The position numbers and the translations under genes were made by a program. Of a DNA stretch of 64,000 bases, positions 17,164-26,189 are shown piece by piece. The stretch's first letter is position 1; each line of letters starts with the position of its first letter. Below the pieces are notes generated by a model. The model searched no databases. It saw only the letters and a list, made by a program, of their open reading frames with translations, and was not told the DNA's origin. The stretch is from Haloferax gibbonsii ATCC 33959 (GTDB lineage: Archaea; Halobacteriota; Halobacteria; Halobacteriales; Haloferacaceae), in NCBI RefSeq assembly GCF_000336775.1, contig NZ_AOLJ01000011.1, forward strand, positions 150,267 to 214,266, read 5' to 3'.

Positions 17164-17946
17164 CTACTCGGCGAACTCGTCGACGCCGCGGGCCGGGTAG
17201 CCGACCACGAGGTCGATGCCGGCGTCGCGGAGGTCGTCGATTCGCCGGCGCACGTCGGCCACGGAGCCGATGAGCGCGTAGTCGCGCGAGGCCTTCAGGA
17301 GCACCTCGCGGGCGCGGCCCTCGGCCGAGGCGTCGGTCGCGGCGTCGTCGGGGAGCGCGCGAGCGACGGGGCGACGGCGAGAGACGTACGCGCCGACGGC
17401 GTCGAGAATCTCGTCGTCGTCGTCGGTGAGGGCGGTCGGGGCGTAGACCGCGATTTCGCCGTCGAAGCCGGCGGCCCGGAGCGCCCGAACGTCCCTACGG
17501 GTCGACCGCGAGAGGAGTTCGTACTGGGTGCCGCCGGCGGCGAGGGCGATTCGTTCGATGCCCTCGGTGCCGACCCACGCGTCGGGCGCGCGCTCTCTCG
17601 CGGCGCGGAGACGGGGCGCGACCGCACGGCGCGCCTCGTCGTCGGTCAGATACGCGCCGTGGCCGGCCACGAGCACCTGCCGAATCCCGTCGGGGAGCCA
17701 CTCGTACAGCGAGTCGTCGCCGAGCGGGTCGAAGCCGTCGGCGCGGACCGGCGTGGTCAGTCGAATCTCTTTTTCGGCCGCGAGTTCGCGAAGCACGTCC
17801 TCGTCGGGGAGTCGCTCGCGGCCCTCGTAGTCGATAGCCACGATGTCGAGCGGGACCGACAGCGCCTCGCGCACGTCGCACTCGGCGGGCTTGAGTGCGA
17901 CAGCGTCCAGACCGGCTTTCGAGACCGCACGCTCGGCGGTCAACAT
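17164..17946 (-). CDS. Conserved haloarchaeal TIM-barrel-like protein (luciferase-like)
   Basis: A 260-residue soluble protein with alternating strands and helices that suggest a TIM barrel: VPLDIVAIDYEGRERLPD, IRQVLVAGHGAYLTDDEARRAV, WVGTEGIERIALAAGGTQ, and a final YALIGSVADVRRRIDDLRDAGIDLVVGYP. This last segment closely resembles the C-terminal end of F420-dependent luciferase-like monooxygenases, where it closes the cofactor site. The family appears restricted to haloarchaea and its reaction is unknown. The start ATG is at 17946. Confidence 0.7.
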   Translation of the reverse strand: MLTAERAVSKAGLDAVALKPAECDVREALSVPLDIVAIDYEGRERLPDEDVLRELAAEKEIRLTTPVRADGFDPLGDDSLYEWLPDGIRQVLVAGHGAYLTDDEARRAVAPRLRAARERAPDAWVGTEGIERIALAAGGTQYELLSRSTRRDVRALRAAGFDGEIAVYAPTALTDDDDEILDAVGAYVSRRRPVARALPDDAATDASAEGRAREVLLKASRDYALIGSVADVRRRIDDLRDAGIDLVVGYPARGVDEFAE

Positions 17947-18336
17947 ACTATCACCACAGAACTTTCAGTACCGTCGCGGAACGCGATCCATCGTCTGTGC
18001 GACCATGTGAGAACGGATAGCGCGGAGGAGGGCAAAACCCTGTCGGTGACGGCGATGATAGCTCTCCCGACGACGTTTATATACCCCGTTTCGAAGCGGC
18101 GGCGAGCGGCGTCGAATCGCGTGACGACTCGTCTCACGGCGGAATACCGATGGTTCGTCCGTCGTACTGCCACGATTGTATTCAGGACGCAATTCTAAAC
18201 TCGAAGTAGTAGTCGAAAATGAATCGTGACAGTCTCAGACGCCCGTTTTCGGTGATTCCCAGTTCTATAGATTCGGAAATCGCGTCGCCGTTATATGGGG
18301 TTCGCGGCCGACGATTCAGATGTAAGGTGAACCGAG
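17947..18336. other. 390-bp intergenic region with divergent promoters, no gene seen
   Basis: It holds the start regions of the minus-strand gene ending at 17164 and the plus-strand DoxX gene. A strong, near-symmetric TATA sequence TTTATATA sits at 18076-18083; read on the minus strand it is preceded by CGAAAC and could give a leader of about 100 nt to the 17946 gene. A second TATA, CGTTATATGG, is at 18289-18298 for DoxX. A small hairpin AGGG-caaaa-CCCT is at 18029-18041. Short open frames here lack coding character. Confidence 0.5.
18289..18336 (+). promoter_or_regulatory. DoxX promoter and ribosome-binding site
   Basis: TTATATGG at 18291-18298 predicts transcription start near 18318. AAGGTGA at 18324-18330 is a Shine-Dalgarno-like match placed 6 nt before ATG 18337, so this is a leadered gene. 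Confidence 0.55.
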
Positions 18337-18864
18337 ATGGCCGCTAACGCACAAATCGAGATGCTGGGGAACAGGATGGACTTCGACTACTCGCGGGGCG
18401 TCACGGGCTACGTGCTCGTGTTGACCCGCCTCATCACCGGTTACTGGTTCCTCCACGCGGGCTGGGGGAAGATAACCGGTGAAGCGTTCAACGCCGGCGG
18501 CTACCTCGCGAACGCCCCCGCCGCCTCGCCGCTGCAGGGCTTCTTCGCGTGGGCCGCCGCGACTCCGTGGCTCCTCGACCTCACGAACATCATGGTTCCG
18601 TGGGGCGAGTTCCTCATCGGTCTCGGGCTCATCGTGGGGGCACTCGTCCGGCTCGCCGCCTTCTTCGGCGGCGTCCTGATGGTGTTCTTCTACCTCGGGA
18701 ACGCCGACTGGGGCCACGGTCTCGTCAACAGCGACCTGTTCGGGCTGATGATGTTCGCCATCGTCGGCACCCTCGCGGCGGGCCGTATCCTCGGCCTCGA
18801 CGCCATCATCGAGAAGATGGAGTTCGTCCGCCAGCGCCCCGCGCTCAAGTACCTCCTCGGCTGA
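18337..18864 (+). CDS. DoxX-family membrane protein
   Basis: A 175-residue integral membrane protein of the DoxX/DoxD family. It has four or five helices with the family signature LTRLITGYWFLHAGWGKITG at about residues 30-49, and the charged and amphipathic features of this fold: MVPWGEFLIGLGLIVGALVRLAA and FFYLGNADWGHGLVNSDLF. In Acidianus, DoxD belongs to a thiosulfate:quinone oxidoreductase. In haloarchaea DoxX homologues have no proven role, so membrane redox or sulfur chemistry is only a guess. Confidence 0.85.
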   Translation: MAANAQIEMLGNRMDFDYSRGVTGYVLVLTRLITGYWFLHAGWGKITGEAFNAGGYLANAPAASPLQGFFAWAAATPWLLDLTNIMVPWGEFLIGLGLIVGALVRLAAFFGGVLMVFFYLGNADWGHGLVNSDLFGLMMFAIVGTLAAGRILGLDAIIEKMEFVRQRPALKYLLG

Positions 18865-19003
18865 GGAGGTACTCGGGGGGCGGAAAGGGAGTTGTCGCGG
18901 GGGCGACGACACGCTGACGCTGTTTTTCGGAACTGACTCAGGCACCGCGAGCGGGCGCGCCGGGGGCAGTGCGCCGAGGAGAACGAGACGCCGAGCGGGG
19001 ACG

Positions 19004-19600
19004 CTACACCGGGTAGTCGGCGTCGGGGTCGACCACGCGGTCGACCTCCTCGGGGGCGCGCCAGTCGGTCGTGAGTTCGAGCAGTTGCACGAGCATCCGC
19101 CCGGTCGCGCCCCAGACGGTGTAGCCGTCGACGTGGAAGAAGTGGAGTCGAATCTCGCCGTACTGCGGGTGGTCGCGGCGCTCCGACTCGTAGTTCGCGC
19201 GGTCGGTCAGGTCGCCGACCGCGAGCACCGCGATTTCGGCCACCTCGCGCTGGTCGGGTTCGTACTCGCGGTCGGGTACCGTGGCGACGAACGGGGAGAC
19301 GGCGTAGTCGGTCACGGTGAGGATGTCGTCGAGTCGGCCGTGAAAGGCCGCCTCCTCGGGCCGGAGCCCGATTTCCTCGTTGGACTCGCGGAGCGCGGTC
19401 GCCCGCAGGTCGGCGTCGCTCGGCTCGCGCCCGCCGCCGGGGAAACTCATCTGGCCCGGATGCTCGCCGAGGTGGTCGGCGCGCTTGGTAAACAGGATGT
19501 GCGGCCGCTCGTCGCGGAACACGACGGGAGCGATGACGGCCGCCCGCCGGCCCGCGTCGACGGTCACCGGTTCGTGTCGGGTGACGCCCGCGAGGTCCAT
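19004..19600 (-). CDS. Nudix hydrolase, CoA pyrophosphatase-like
   Basis: A 198-residue Nudix enzyme of the UPF0035/NudL group, which cleaves CoA and acyl-CoA to 4'-phosphopantetheine and 3',5'-ADP. The group-specific LGEHPGQMSFPGGGREPSD precedes the Nudix core TALRESNEEIGL, whose REUxEExGU residues are present. A later VWGATGRML segment is also typical. I chose ATG 19600 (MDLAGVTRHEP); the frame upstream is basic low-complexity. It is a monofunctional cytosolic enzyme with no clear operon partner. Confidence 0.85.
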   Translation of the reverse strand: MDLAGVTRHEPVTVDAGRRAAVIAPVVFRDERPHILFTKRADHLGEHPGQMSFPGGGREPSDADLRATALRESNEEIGLRPEEAAFHGRLDDILTVTDYAVSPFVATVPDREYEPDQREVAEIAVLAVGDLTDRANYESERRDHPQYGEIRLHFFHVDGYTVWGATGRMLVQLLELTTDWRAPEEVDRVVDPDADYPV

Positions 19601-19629
19601 CGTCACGATTCGTAAAGAGATGCCGAGAC

Positions 19630-20118
19630 TTAGGCCTGCCCCTCCGCGTCCAGCGCGGCGTCGAGGCGCTCGCGAATCGACCCGACGTCGGTGTCGGCCC
19701 ACGCTTCGAGGTCGTACGTCACGTCCAGCAGGCGAGCGATTTCGTCGTCGTCTCCCGTCTGCACCGCGCTCGCGGCCGCCGCGCGGAGACGGCTTTCGAC
19801 CTGCGTCGCCAGTTCGTCCCGCGGCACCTCGCGAGTGGGGTAATCGAGGATGTGCGGCAGGTCCTCCGCCCGGTCGGGGAGCGTCGGAAACGCCATCGGC
19901 CCGACCGTCAGGAGTTCCGCGTCCGTCTCGTCGTCCTCGTAGGGGACGAGGTAGTAGGCGTCGACCGCGTCGGAAATCGCGTCCGAGAGGGCGTCGCCGT
20001 CGGTCTCGCGGCCCTGTTTGAACGCGAGTTCGTCCAGCGCGGTCTCCAGTTCCTCGCGGGTGAGCGCGCCGAAGAGGTCGACGACGCCCGCGAGGTCGTC
20101 GTAGGTCGCCTCGCTCAT
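19630..20118 (-). CDS. Conserved haloarchaeal protein, coupled to the GT81-like gene
   Basis: A 162-residue acidic, helical, soluble protein starting MSEATYDDLAGVVDLFGALT. It includes two predicted helical halves and a conserved YYLVPYED segment followed by VGPMAFPTLPDRAEDLPHIL. It fits a haloarchaeal family that I recall as DUF7109, without certainty. Its ATG overlaps the stop of the upstream glycosyltransferase gene (ATGA), so the two are cotranslated and may act together. No catalytic motif is seen. Confidence 0.75.
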   Translation of the reverse strand: MSEATYDDLAGVVDLFGALTREELETALDELAFKQGRETDGDALSDAISDAVDAYYLVPYEDDETDAELLTVGPMAFPTLPDRAEDLPHILDYPTREVPRDELATQVESRLRAAAASAVQTGDDDEIARLLDVTYDLEAWADTDVGSIRERLDAALDAEGQA

Positions 20119-21221
20119 CGGCCCGCAGCCTCCCGCACGTCGTCGAGGTCGTCGCTCGCGGCCGCGAGCACCGCGTCGGGCGACAGCGACGTGTCCCGCC
20201 ACGCCGGGAGCCGCGTGTCCTCGCCGGGCTTCGAGATGGCCTCGGCGTAGGTGGCGACCTGCTCGCGCTCGTCCGCCCGGTCGTAGTCGAACCCGTTGAA
20301 CGCGGCGTCGGCCGCGTACTGCTCGACCAGTCTGTTCCCGGCCTCGCGGTAGCGCTCCGCGAGCGTGTCGAACTCGACGCTCCCGCCGTGTTCCACGACG
20401 GCCCGGAGGAGCGTCCGCCCGACCGACTCGCTCATGTCCGAGAGGCCGGTCGGCCCGCTCACGGAGCGGTGGTCGTGTTCGTACTCGCCGAGGTCGACCT
20501 GCGCGCTCCGGTCGAAGCCGGCGCGGGCGAAGGCGTCGCCGAGGGTGCCGACTTCGAGGCCCCACTTCCGCGGCGACCGCATCCGCAACGCGAGGTCCGA
20601 GGTGGCAGCGAACTCCCCCGCGAGGGCGTACCGGAACGAGTCGAGATACCGGACGATGGGCGCGTCAGTCTCGTCCTCGAGCGCCCGGACGAGCGGGGCG
20701 TAAAACAGCCTGAACAGCCGGCCGTAGAGCCGCCCCTCCTCGACGCGGGCGTAGTAGCCCTTCGAGAAGTCGTGGCCGTGCGCGAGCGGAAACAGGAGCC
20801 GCGGGACGTAGCGCTCGTCGTAGGTCTTCGTGTCCGCGTCGTGGACGACGACGTACTCCTCGCGGGCGGCGCAGCCGAGCGCGAGCCACACGTCGCGGCC
20901 CTTGCCCCGCTCGCCGTCGAGGCCGTGGGAGTCGAGGAGGTCGGCGACGCGGGGGCCGTCGCACCACAGCACGTCGAGCGGCAGGTCGTACTCGTCGAGC
21001 CAGTCGGCGAACGGGGCCACCCGGTCGGCGGGCGCGCGGAGGGGGACGACAACCCGCGCCGGCGAGAGCGACTCCAGCGTCGAGAGCACCCGCTCGGCGG
21101 CGAGGCCGGCGTACTCGCGCTCCGTCATCGGCACGACCACGGCGGCGCGGTCGGTCGGGGCGTCGGGGACCGAACCGGAGAGGTCGTGGAGCGTCGTGAC
21201 CCGCTCTTGTACGTACTCCAT
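20115..21221 (-). CDS. GT81-like glycosyltransferase (glucosyl-3-phosphoglycerate synthase type)
   Basis: A 368-residue GT-A glycosyltransferase. After RAAVVVPMTEREYAGL, the donor-binding region has VVVHDADTKTYDERYVPRLL, where DAD is the metal-binding DxD. It is followed by GHDFSKGYYARVEEGRLYGRL, closely resembling the FxKGFY block of glucosyl-3-phosphoglycerate synthase (GpgS). The MRSPRKWGLEVGTL segment also fits. GpgS makes the precursor of glucosylglycerate, a compatible solute and lipid-saccharide primer. Whether this enzyme uses phosphoglycerate is not proven. The gene overlaps the 162-residue protein downstream. Confidence 0.75.
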   Translation of the reverse strand: MEYVQERVTTLHDLSGSVPDAPTDRAAVVVPMTEREYAGLAAERVLSTLESLSPARVVVPLRAPADRVAPFADWLDEYDLPLDVLWCDGPRVADLLDSHGLDGERGKGRDVWLALGCAAREEYVVVHDADTKTYDERYVPRLLFPLAHGHDFSKGYYARVEEGRLYGRLFRLFYAPLVRALEDETDAPIVRYLDSFRYALAGEFAATSDLALRMRSPRKWGLEVGTLGDAFARAGFDRSAQVDLGEYEHDHRSVSGPTGLSDMSESVGRTLLRAVVEHGGSVEFDTLAERYREAGNRLVEQYAADAAFNGFDYDRADEREQVATYAEAISKPGEDTRLPAWRDTSLSPDAVLAAASDDLDDVREAAGR

Positions 21222-21313
21222 CGTGTCGGTCGAGGGACCGGGCGAGCAAAAGTGCGGCGAGAGCCGAGCCGGCTACCGGCTTCGCTCCGGGAGCGGCCGG
21301 GCGGTCCGGAGGG

Positions 21314-22537
21314 TCAGTTCGGGATGCGCCCGGCGCGCTGGAAGGCGATGAGGCCCGTGACGACGACCGCCAGCCCGACCGAGAACCAGAAGAACACCTC
21401 GTCGAACGCGTAGCCGAAGTCGGTCAGGGTGCCGACCACGCCCGACCCGCTGGCCTGGAATATCATCATGCCGAACGAGTACACCGAGTAGGCGCTCCCG
21501 CGGCTCTCGTCGGGCAGCGTGTCGAGCAGGTAGGCGTCGAGCGCCGGAAAGAGGCTGTGGATGACGTAGCCGACGACCGCGGTGACGACGAGGAGGCCGA
21601 CGAGGCTCGTCGTCACGGTCAGGACGAACACCGAGACGACGAAGGAGACGAGCACGCCGAGGATGTACGGGATGCGCGGCAGCTTGTCGGCGAGCCGCCC
21701 CGAGAGGAAGAACGCCGGCACGCCCGCGCCGAAGATGACCGTCAGCATGTTGCGCGCCGTCGTCGCCGGCAGTCCCTTCGACACCATGTACAGCTCGTAG
21801 AAGTTGAACAGGCCCTGCCAGACGAAGCCGGTGAAGCCGAGGATGACGATGCCGGTGAGGATGACGCGCCACTCGCTCCGGGCCGCGCCGAGGAGGTCGC
21901 GGTCGGCCGCGCCCGCGTCGGGGAGGTCGGTCGAGCGGGCCGTGAAAAAGAGCGCGAGGGTCACGACGGCGGCCGCGAGGCCGACGCAGACGAAGACGAG
22001 TTGCCACGCCGCGGAGACGAACGGGAGCCGGGGGACGAGGTCGGGACCGACCGCGAGGACGAGCGTGACGAAGGGGGCGACGCCGACGGCCGCGAGCTGG
22101 CTGGCGGTGCCGTGGATGCCCATCGCGCGGCCGACGCGGTCGGGGAACAGCTCGCTCACGAGCGGGTTGGCGGCGACGAAGTACGCGCCCGAGGCGAGCC
22201 CCATCGAGACCGCGCCGACCATCAGCGTCTCGACGGTGGTCGCGCTGGCGGTCACGCCCGAGGCGACGACGAGGACGACGCCGGTCCCGAGCACCACGCG
22301 GTGTCTCGGAACGCGGGTGAGCAGCCAGCCGGTGGGCACGCGGAGGACGGCGCTCCCGAGCCAGACGAGGGTGGCGACGATGCCGACGGTGGCGCGGTCG
22401 ACCGCGAAGAACGTGATGAACTCCCCGAGAAGGGGTGCGAAGACGACCCGCGCGAGGTTGACGAGCAGCACCATCCCGCAGAGCGTTCCGAAGAGGCGGC
22501 CACGTGACACGGACGGAACCGCGCGCCGCGGGGTCAC
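21314..22537 (-). CDS. Major facilitator superfamily transporter
   Basis: A twelve-helix MFS permease of about 407 residues. Between helices 2 and 3 it has the loop LLTRVPRHRVVLGTG, a degenerate MFS motif A. An equivalent half-repeat, LSGRLADKLPRIPYILG, lies after helix 7-8. The substrate is unknown; efflux-type relatives are common. The start is uncertain: I use the GTG at 22537 (MTPRRAVPSVSRGRLF), because the open frame upstream to 22630 is basic low-complexity and would overlap the promoter of the divergent zinc protein. Confidence 0.82.
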   Translation of the reverse strand: MTPRRAVPSVSRGRLFGTLCGMVLLVNLARVVFAPLLGEFITFFAVDRATVGIVATLVWLGSAVLRVPTGWLLTRVPRHRVVLGTGVVLVVASGVTASATTVETLMVGAVSMGLASGAYFVAANPLVSELFPDRVGRAMGIHGTASQLAAVGVAPFVTLVLAVGPDLVPRLPFVSAAWQLVFVCVGLAAAVVTLALFFTARSTDLPDAGAADRDLLGAARSEWRVILTGIVILGFTGFVWQGLFNFYELYMVSKGLPATTARNMLTVIFGAGVPAFFLSGRLADKLPRIPYILGVLVSFVVSVFVLTVTTSLVGLLVVTAVVGYVIHSLFPALDAYLLDTLPDESRGSAYSVYSFGMMIFQASGSGVVGTLTDFGYAFDEVFFWFSVGLAVVVTGLIAFQRAGRIPN

Positions 22538-22632
22538 AACACTTTCGACTGAGCGGGGTCGTCGGCGCGTCGTGCGGGCGAAAACGGGGGTTCGTCGTCG
22601 GGTTTTTATGTTCGTTGCACAAACGGACACCT

Positions 22633-22803
22633 ATGAAGACAACGCGGAAGGGGCTTCGAGACGGGGAGTTGGAGAAGGATACCTACGGACGACTGACCTG
22701 TTCCGAGTGCGGCGAGTCGCTGAAGAAGAAAAACGACCCGGACGAGGTGTTTTCCCTCCGCATCTGCGCCGACTGCGGGCGGGAGTGGAAAGAACTCAGA
22801 TAA
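22633..22803 (+). CDS. Zinc-finger micro-protein, HVO_0758-like (56 aa)
   Basis: A 56-residue protein with two C(P)xCG-type knuckles, TCSECGES and ICADCGREW, which together bind one zinc. Its size and sequence fit the H. volcanii zinc micro-protein HVO_0758, which I recall from structural and phenotypic studies; that match is from memory, not searched. GTTTTTATG at about 22600-22608 lies about 25-30 nt before the ATG and predicts a leaderless mRNA. It is divergent from the MFS gene. Confidence 0.88.
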   Translation: MKTTRKGLRDGELEKDTYGRLTCSECGESLKKKNDPDEVFSLRICADCGREWKELR

Positions 22804-22848
22804 GACGAACCGACCGACAGCGGACGCCCGACGGGAACCGGCGGCCGC

Positions 22849-23940
22849 TCACTCGAACACCGAATCGAACGTCCGCGCCCCGAGGGGGTCGAACGTGCCG
22901 GCCGCGATGTTCTCCGCGACGTGTGCTACCGACGACGCGCCGACGAGCGCCGCGGTCACGCCGGGCGCGCTCCGCGAGAAGTTGAGCGCCCGCTGGGCCG
23001 CCGTGTCACCGGCGAGCACCGAGTTCACCGACGCCGGAATCTCCGTCGCGAGGTCGCCCTGCGCGAGGCTGGCGCTCGTGAAGGCGTGCAGGCCGTGCTC
23101 GTGGGCGTACCAGAGCGCGCTCATCGCCTCGCCCGCGTCGGTGTCGTGGGCCTCGACGGTGAACGCGTCGGCCATCACGACGTTGAACGGGAGCTGAATC
23201 GCTTCGAGCGAGTGCTCGTCGTTGCCGACGGTGTCGGCCGCGCGCTCGGCCCGACGGACGAGTTCGGGGAGCGACAGGTACGCGTCGTGGTCGGGCGCGA
23301 CCCGGAGCGCCTCCCACGTGGCGACGCCGTAGCGACCGATGTCGGCGGCGGCGACCCGGCGTTCGAGCACCTCGAAGGCGGCCTCGATTCGGTCGTACAC
23401 CGTCTCGCGGTCGGCGACGGCCAGTTGCGTCTCGGGGTTGTGCAGGTAGTAGCAGTCGACGTGGTCCAGTCCGGTCAGGTCGAGCGACCGGTCGACCATC
23501 TCGTCGACGAAGGCGGGTGCGATGGTGTGGCTGCCGTGGGCGAGTTCGTCCGGGTCGGCGAGGCCCGCGTCGAGGACCGTCTCGCGGACGTACGCGCCGG
23601 GGTCGTCGGGGCGCTCGCGGTCGAAGGGGACGAACCCGGCCTTCGAGGCGACGACGACGGCGTCGCGGTCGACGTCGGCCCCGCGGACCGCGTCGCCGAC
23701 GACCCGCTCGGCGCGGCCGTGACGGTAGTTTGACGCCGTGTCGACGAGGTTGACGCCGTGTTCGAGCGCGGAGACGAGCGACTCGCGGTAGCGGTCGTCG
23801 ACCGCGTCGGTCGGCTCGCCGAGGTAGGTCCCGATGCCGATACTGGAGACGACGCCGGGGCCGAACCGGCGGTAGAAGGTGCGGCCGAAACTGTCACCGA
23901 ACCGGTCGCGGTAGGCCCACGTCGCCCGTCCTGTAGCCAT
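22849..23940 (-). CDS. Aldo/keto reductase
   Basis: A 363-residue AKR-fold NADPH oxidoreductase. The catalytic tetrad can be placed: Asp and Tyr in VNLVDTASNYRHGRAERVVG, Lys in VVVASKAGFVPFD, and His in DCYYLHNPETQL. Further barrel elements are YGVATWEAL and the C-terminal NFSRSAPGVTAALVGASS that binds the nucleotide. It is longer than typical AKRs owing to an N-terminal FGRTFYRRFGPG region. The substrate is unknown. Confidence 0.88.
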   Translation of the reverse strand: MATGRATWAYRDRFGDSFGRTFYRRFGPGVVSSIGIGTYLGEPTDAVDDRYRESLVSALEHGVNLVDTASNYRHGRAERVVGDAVRGADVDRDAVVVASKAGFVPFDRERPDDPGAYVRETVLDAGLADPDELAHGSHTIAPAFVDEMVDRSLDLTGLDHVDCYYLHNPETQLAVADRETVYDRIEAAFEVLERRVAAADIGRYGVATWEALRVAPDHDAYLSLPELVRRAERAADTVGNDEHSLEAIQLPFNVVMADAFTVEAHDTDAGEAMSALWYAHEHGLHAFTSASLAQGDLATEIPASVNSVLAGDTAAQRALNFSRSAPGVTAALVGASSVAHVAENIAAGTFDPLGARTFDSVFE

Positions 23941-24006
23941 GGGCGGGGCTACGGCTGCCGACGGTTAAGGGCCACCGGTCCGGGTTCGGAGGCGGCCGCC
24001 TGCGAG

Positions 24007-25191
24007 TCAGATATCGCCCGACAGCGCCTCGAACACGTGTTCGATGAGTTCGTCGCGGGCGATGGACTCGCCGTTGCCGCCGTCGGTGACGGCGTCGGGG
24101 CGGATTATCTGGCCGCCGCCCATCCGGGCGTGGCCGCCGGCGCTCGCCCCGCGGTAGTGGTCGAGGGCGGCCTCCAGCGTCCGACCCATGTGAACCCGGT
24201 CGTCGCGGGAGCGACCCGAGAGGTAGACGTTGCTCTCGCGCTCGCCGCAGACGACCGCCGCGGTGACGCCCTCGAGTTGGATGAGTTCGTCGGCCGCCTG
24301 CGGGATGGCGTCGACGTTCGAGATGGTGCCGATGTCGGCGACCGCGAAGGGACCGCGCACGTCGCGGCCGGCGATGGCTCGGGCCTTCGCCTCCAGCACC
24401 TCGCGGGAGACCTCGGGATTGGCGATGCGGTCGAGGTGGTCCTCGTTGACGCCGGGAAAGAGGAAGCCGGCGGCGTCGAAGTCGGCGGCCGAACAGCCCG
24501 CCGTGAGGTGTTTGGTGTCCGTGAGAATCCCGTAGACGAGGCCCGTAGCGACCTGCGAGGGGACGGTGTACGAGGCGTTCACCTCGCTGGCGTGCATGTC
24601 CGGCGGGACGGGCTTCGCGCCCACGTCGCGGAAGTACTCGGCGATGATGCTCGAACACGCGCCGTAGTCGGTGCGCACGTCGGTGAACACCTCGCCGGTC
24701 CCGTCGCCGGGGTGGTGGTCGACGACGGCGTAGGGGAGAACGCCCTCTGCCCCCGCGAAGCCGCGAGGCGCGTTGTGGTCGACGAGGACGACCGCCTCGG
24801 CGGCGAGGTCGCTCACGTGGTCGATAGGGTCTAAGTCGAGGTCGAGAACGGTGCGAAACGCGCGATTTTCCTGGTGTCGAATCTGGCCGGCGAACTGGAT
24901 GGTCGGTGTGGTACCGACCTGTTCTGCGAGACAGGCCACGCCGATCGCCGCGGCCATGGCGTCGGGGTCCGGGTTCGGGTGCATGAGGACGGCGACCTCG
25001 TCGACGTCCTCCAGCGCCTCGGCGAAGCGCGTGCCCATCGGCCGCTTGAAGCGAATCGCGGCGTAGACGACGAGCGAGAGGGCACCGAGCGCGACGACGA
25101 GCGCCGCCGCGATTTCGGGGTGCGCGCGCACGAACGAGTCGATAGACTCGAAGATAGCACCCGTGTCGAACTGCCCCACCGGACCGAACAT
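24007..25191 (-). CDS. Membrane-anchored DHH phosphoesterase
   Basis: A 394-residue DHH/DHHA1 phosphoesterase related to NrnA and GdpP. One helix at about residues 26-46 (EIAAALVVALGALSLVVYAA) anchors it. Catalytic metal motifs follow: HPNPDPDAMAAA, VLVDHNAP, and the signature VVDHHPGDG. The C-terminal DHHA1 part has ASAGGHARMGGGQI. Relatives cleave nano-RNA, pAp or cyclic dinucleotides; which one here is open. The start ATG 25191 fits a TATA (AATATTCAT on the minus strand, 25217-25225) at leaderless distance. Confidence 0.85.
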   Translation of the reverse strand: MFGPVGQFDTGAIFESIDSFVRAHPEIAAALVVALGALSLVVYAAIRFKRPMGTRFAEALEDVDEVAVLMHPNPDPDAMAAAIGVACLAEQVGTTPTIQFAGQIRHQENRAFRTVLDLDLDPIDHVSDLAAEAVVLVDHNAPRGFAGAEGVLPYAVVDHHPGDGTGEVFTDVRTDYGACSSIIAEYFRDVGAKPVPPDMHASEVNASYTVPSQVATGLVYGILTDTKHLTAGCSAADFDAAGFLFPGVNEDHLDRIANPEVSREVLEAKARAIAGRDVRGPFAVADIGTISNVDAIPQAADELIQLEGVTAAVVCGERESNVYLSGRSRDDRVHMGRTLEAALDHYRGASAGGHARMGGGQIIRPDAVTDGGNGESIARDELIEHVFEALSGDI

Positions 25192-25292
25192 ACACAACAC
25201 GACCGGGGCCTACCGTATGAATATTCCCCCTAATCGAGTTGTCCTGAGTGACAGAATTTCGGGGATTCGAACCTGTCGCCCCCCGAATACGC

Positions 25293-26189
25293 TCAGTCGT
25301 CGCCGGCCCGGTAGGCGTCGATTGCCGCCCGGTAACCCTCGCGATACGTCGGATACGTGAACGAATAGCCGAGGTCGCGGAGGCGGTCGTTCGAACAGCG
25401 CTTGCTCGTCAGGATGCGGCGACGGGCGGCCTCCGAGAGGTCGCCGACGTCGAGGCGTTCTTCCTTCGTGCGCTTCTCCGGACGCGGCACGCCGCACTCG
25501 TCGGCCAGCCAGTCGGCGAACTCGTGTTTCGAGACGGGTTCGTCGTCGACGACGAGGACGGTGTCGTCGCGGGCGCGGTCGGTTTCGAGGAGGTACGCGA
25601 CGACGCCCGCGGCGTCGTCCCGGTGGACCATGTTGAGGTAGCCCGCGGTGACCGGGCCGTTCAGGTAGCGTTCGAGCCGGTAGCGGTCGGGGCCGTAGAG
25701 CCCGGCGAACCGGGTGACCGTTCCCTCGATTCCACGCTCGGCGGCGTGCTCGCGGGCGACGCGCTCGGCCTCCGCGAGGACGCGCGTCTTGTCGGTCGTC
25801 GGGTCGAGCGGCGTCGACTCGTCGACGAAGTCGCCGCCGTGGTCGCCGTAGACCCCCGTGCTCGACGTGTAGACGAGGCGCTCTGGCGGCGAGTCGCGGG
25901 CGGCGAACTGGTCGATTGCCGTTCGGAGACCCTCGACGAAGACGGTCCGGGCGGCGTCGGCCCCGCGGCCGCCGGAACTCGCGGCGAAGACGACGTGGTC
26001 CACGTCGGGGACCGACGCCAGCGAGTCGGCGTCAGTCACGTCGGCGCGGACCGCTTCCGCGCCGGTCGCTTCGACGGCGGCGAGGCCGTCGTCGGAGCGG
26101 CGGACGCCCCACACGTCGTGGTCGTCGGCGACGAGCGTGCGTGCGAGTTCGAGGCCGACGTAGCCGCAGCCGAGGATGGCGACTCTCAT
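25293..26189 (-). CDS. Extended SDR-type nucleotide-sugar epimerase-like protein
   Basis: A 298-residue NAD(P)-binding protein of the extended short-chain dehydrogenase group. The nucleotide motif is AILGCGYVGLELARTL (residues 4-19). The active-site region has VYTSSTGVYGDHGG and then TTDKTRVLAEAER: the lysine remains, but the usual tyrosine of YxxxK is replaced, as in YeeZ/SdhA-like atypical epimerases. RFAGLYGPDR and NMVHRDDAAGVV complete the family pattern. It overlaps the upstream gene by 4 nt (ATGA). Confidence 0.82.
   Translation of the reverse strand: MRVAILGCGYVGLELARTLVADDHDVWGVRRSDDGLAAVEATGAEAVRADVTDADSLASVPDVDHVVFAASSGGRGADAARTVFVEGLRTAIDQFAARDSPPERLVYTSSTGVYGDHGGDFVDESTPLDPTTDKTRVLAEAERVAREHAAERGIEGTVTRFAGLYGPDRYRLERYLNGPVTAGYLNMVHRDDAAGVVAYLLETDRARDDTVLVVDDEPVSKHEFADWLADECGVPRPEKRTKEERLDVGDLSEAARRRILTSKRCSNDRLRDLGYSFTYPTYREGYRAAIDAYRAGDD

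Noticed and set aside
18076-18083. Promoter of a short plus-strand gene in 18083-18336
   Set aside because: Frames following it are short, have no haloarchaeal acidic composition and no start codon at leaderless distance.
22537-22630. N-terminal extension of the MFS transporter
   Set aside because: Residues are Arg/Thr-rich low-complexity and run into the divergent zinc-protein promoter; a GTG at 22537 is a better start.
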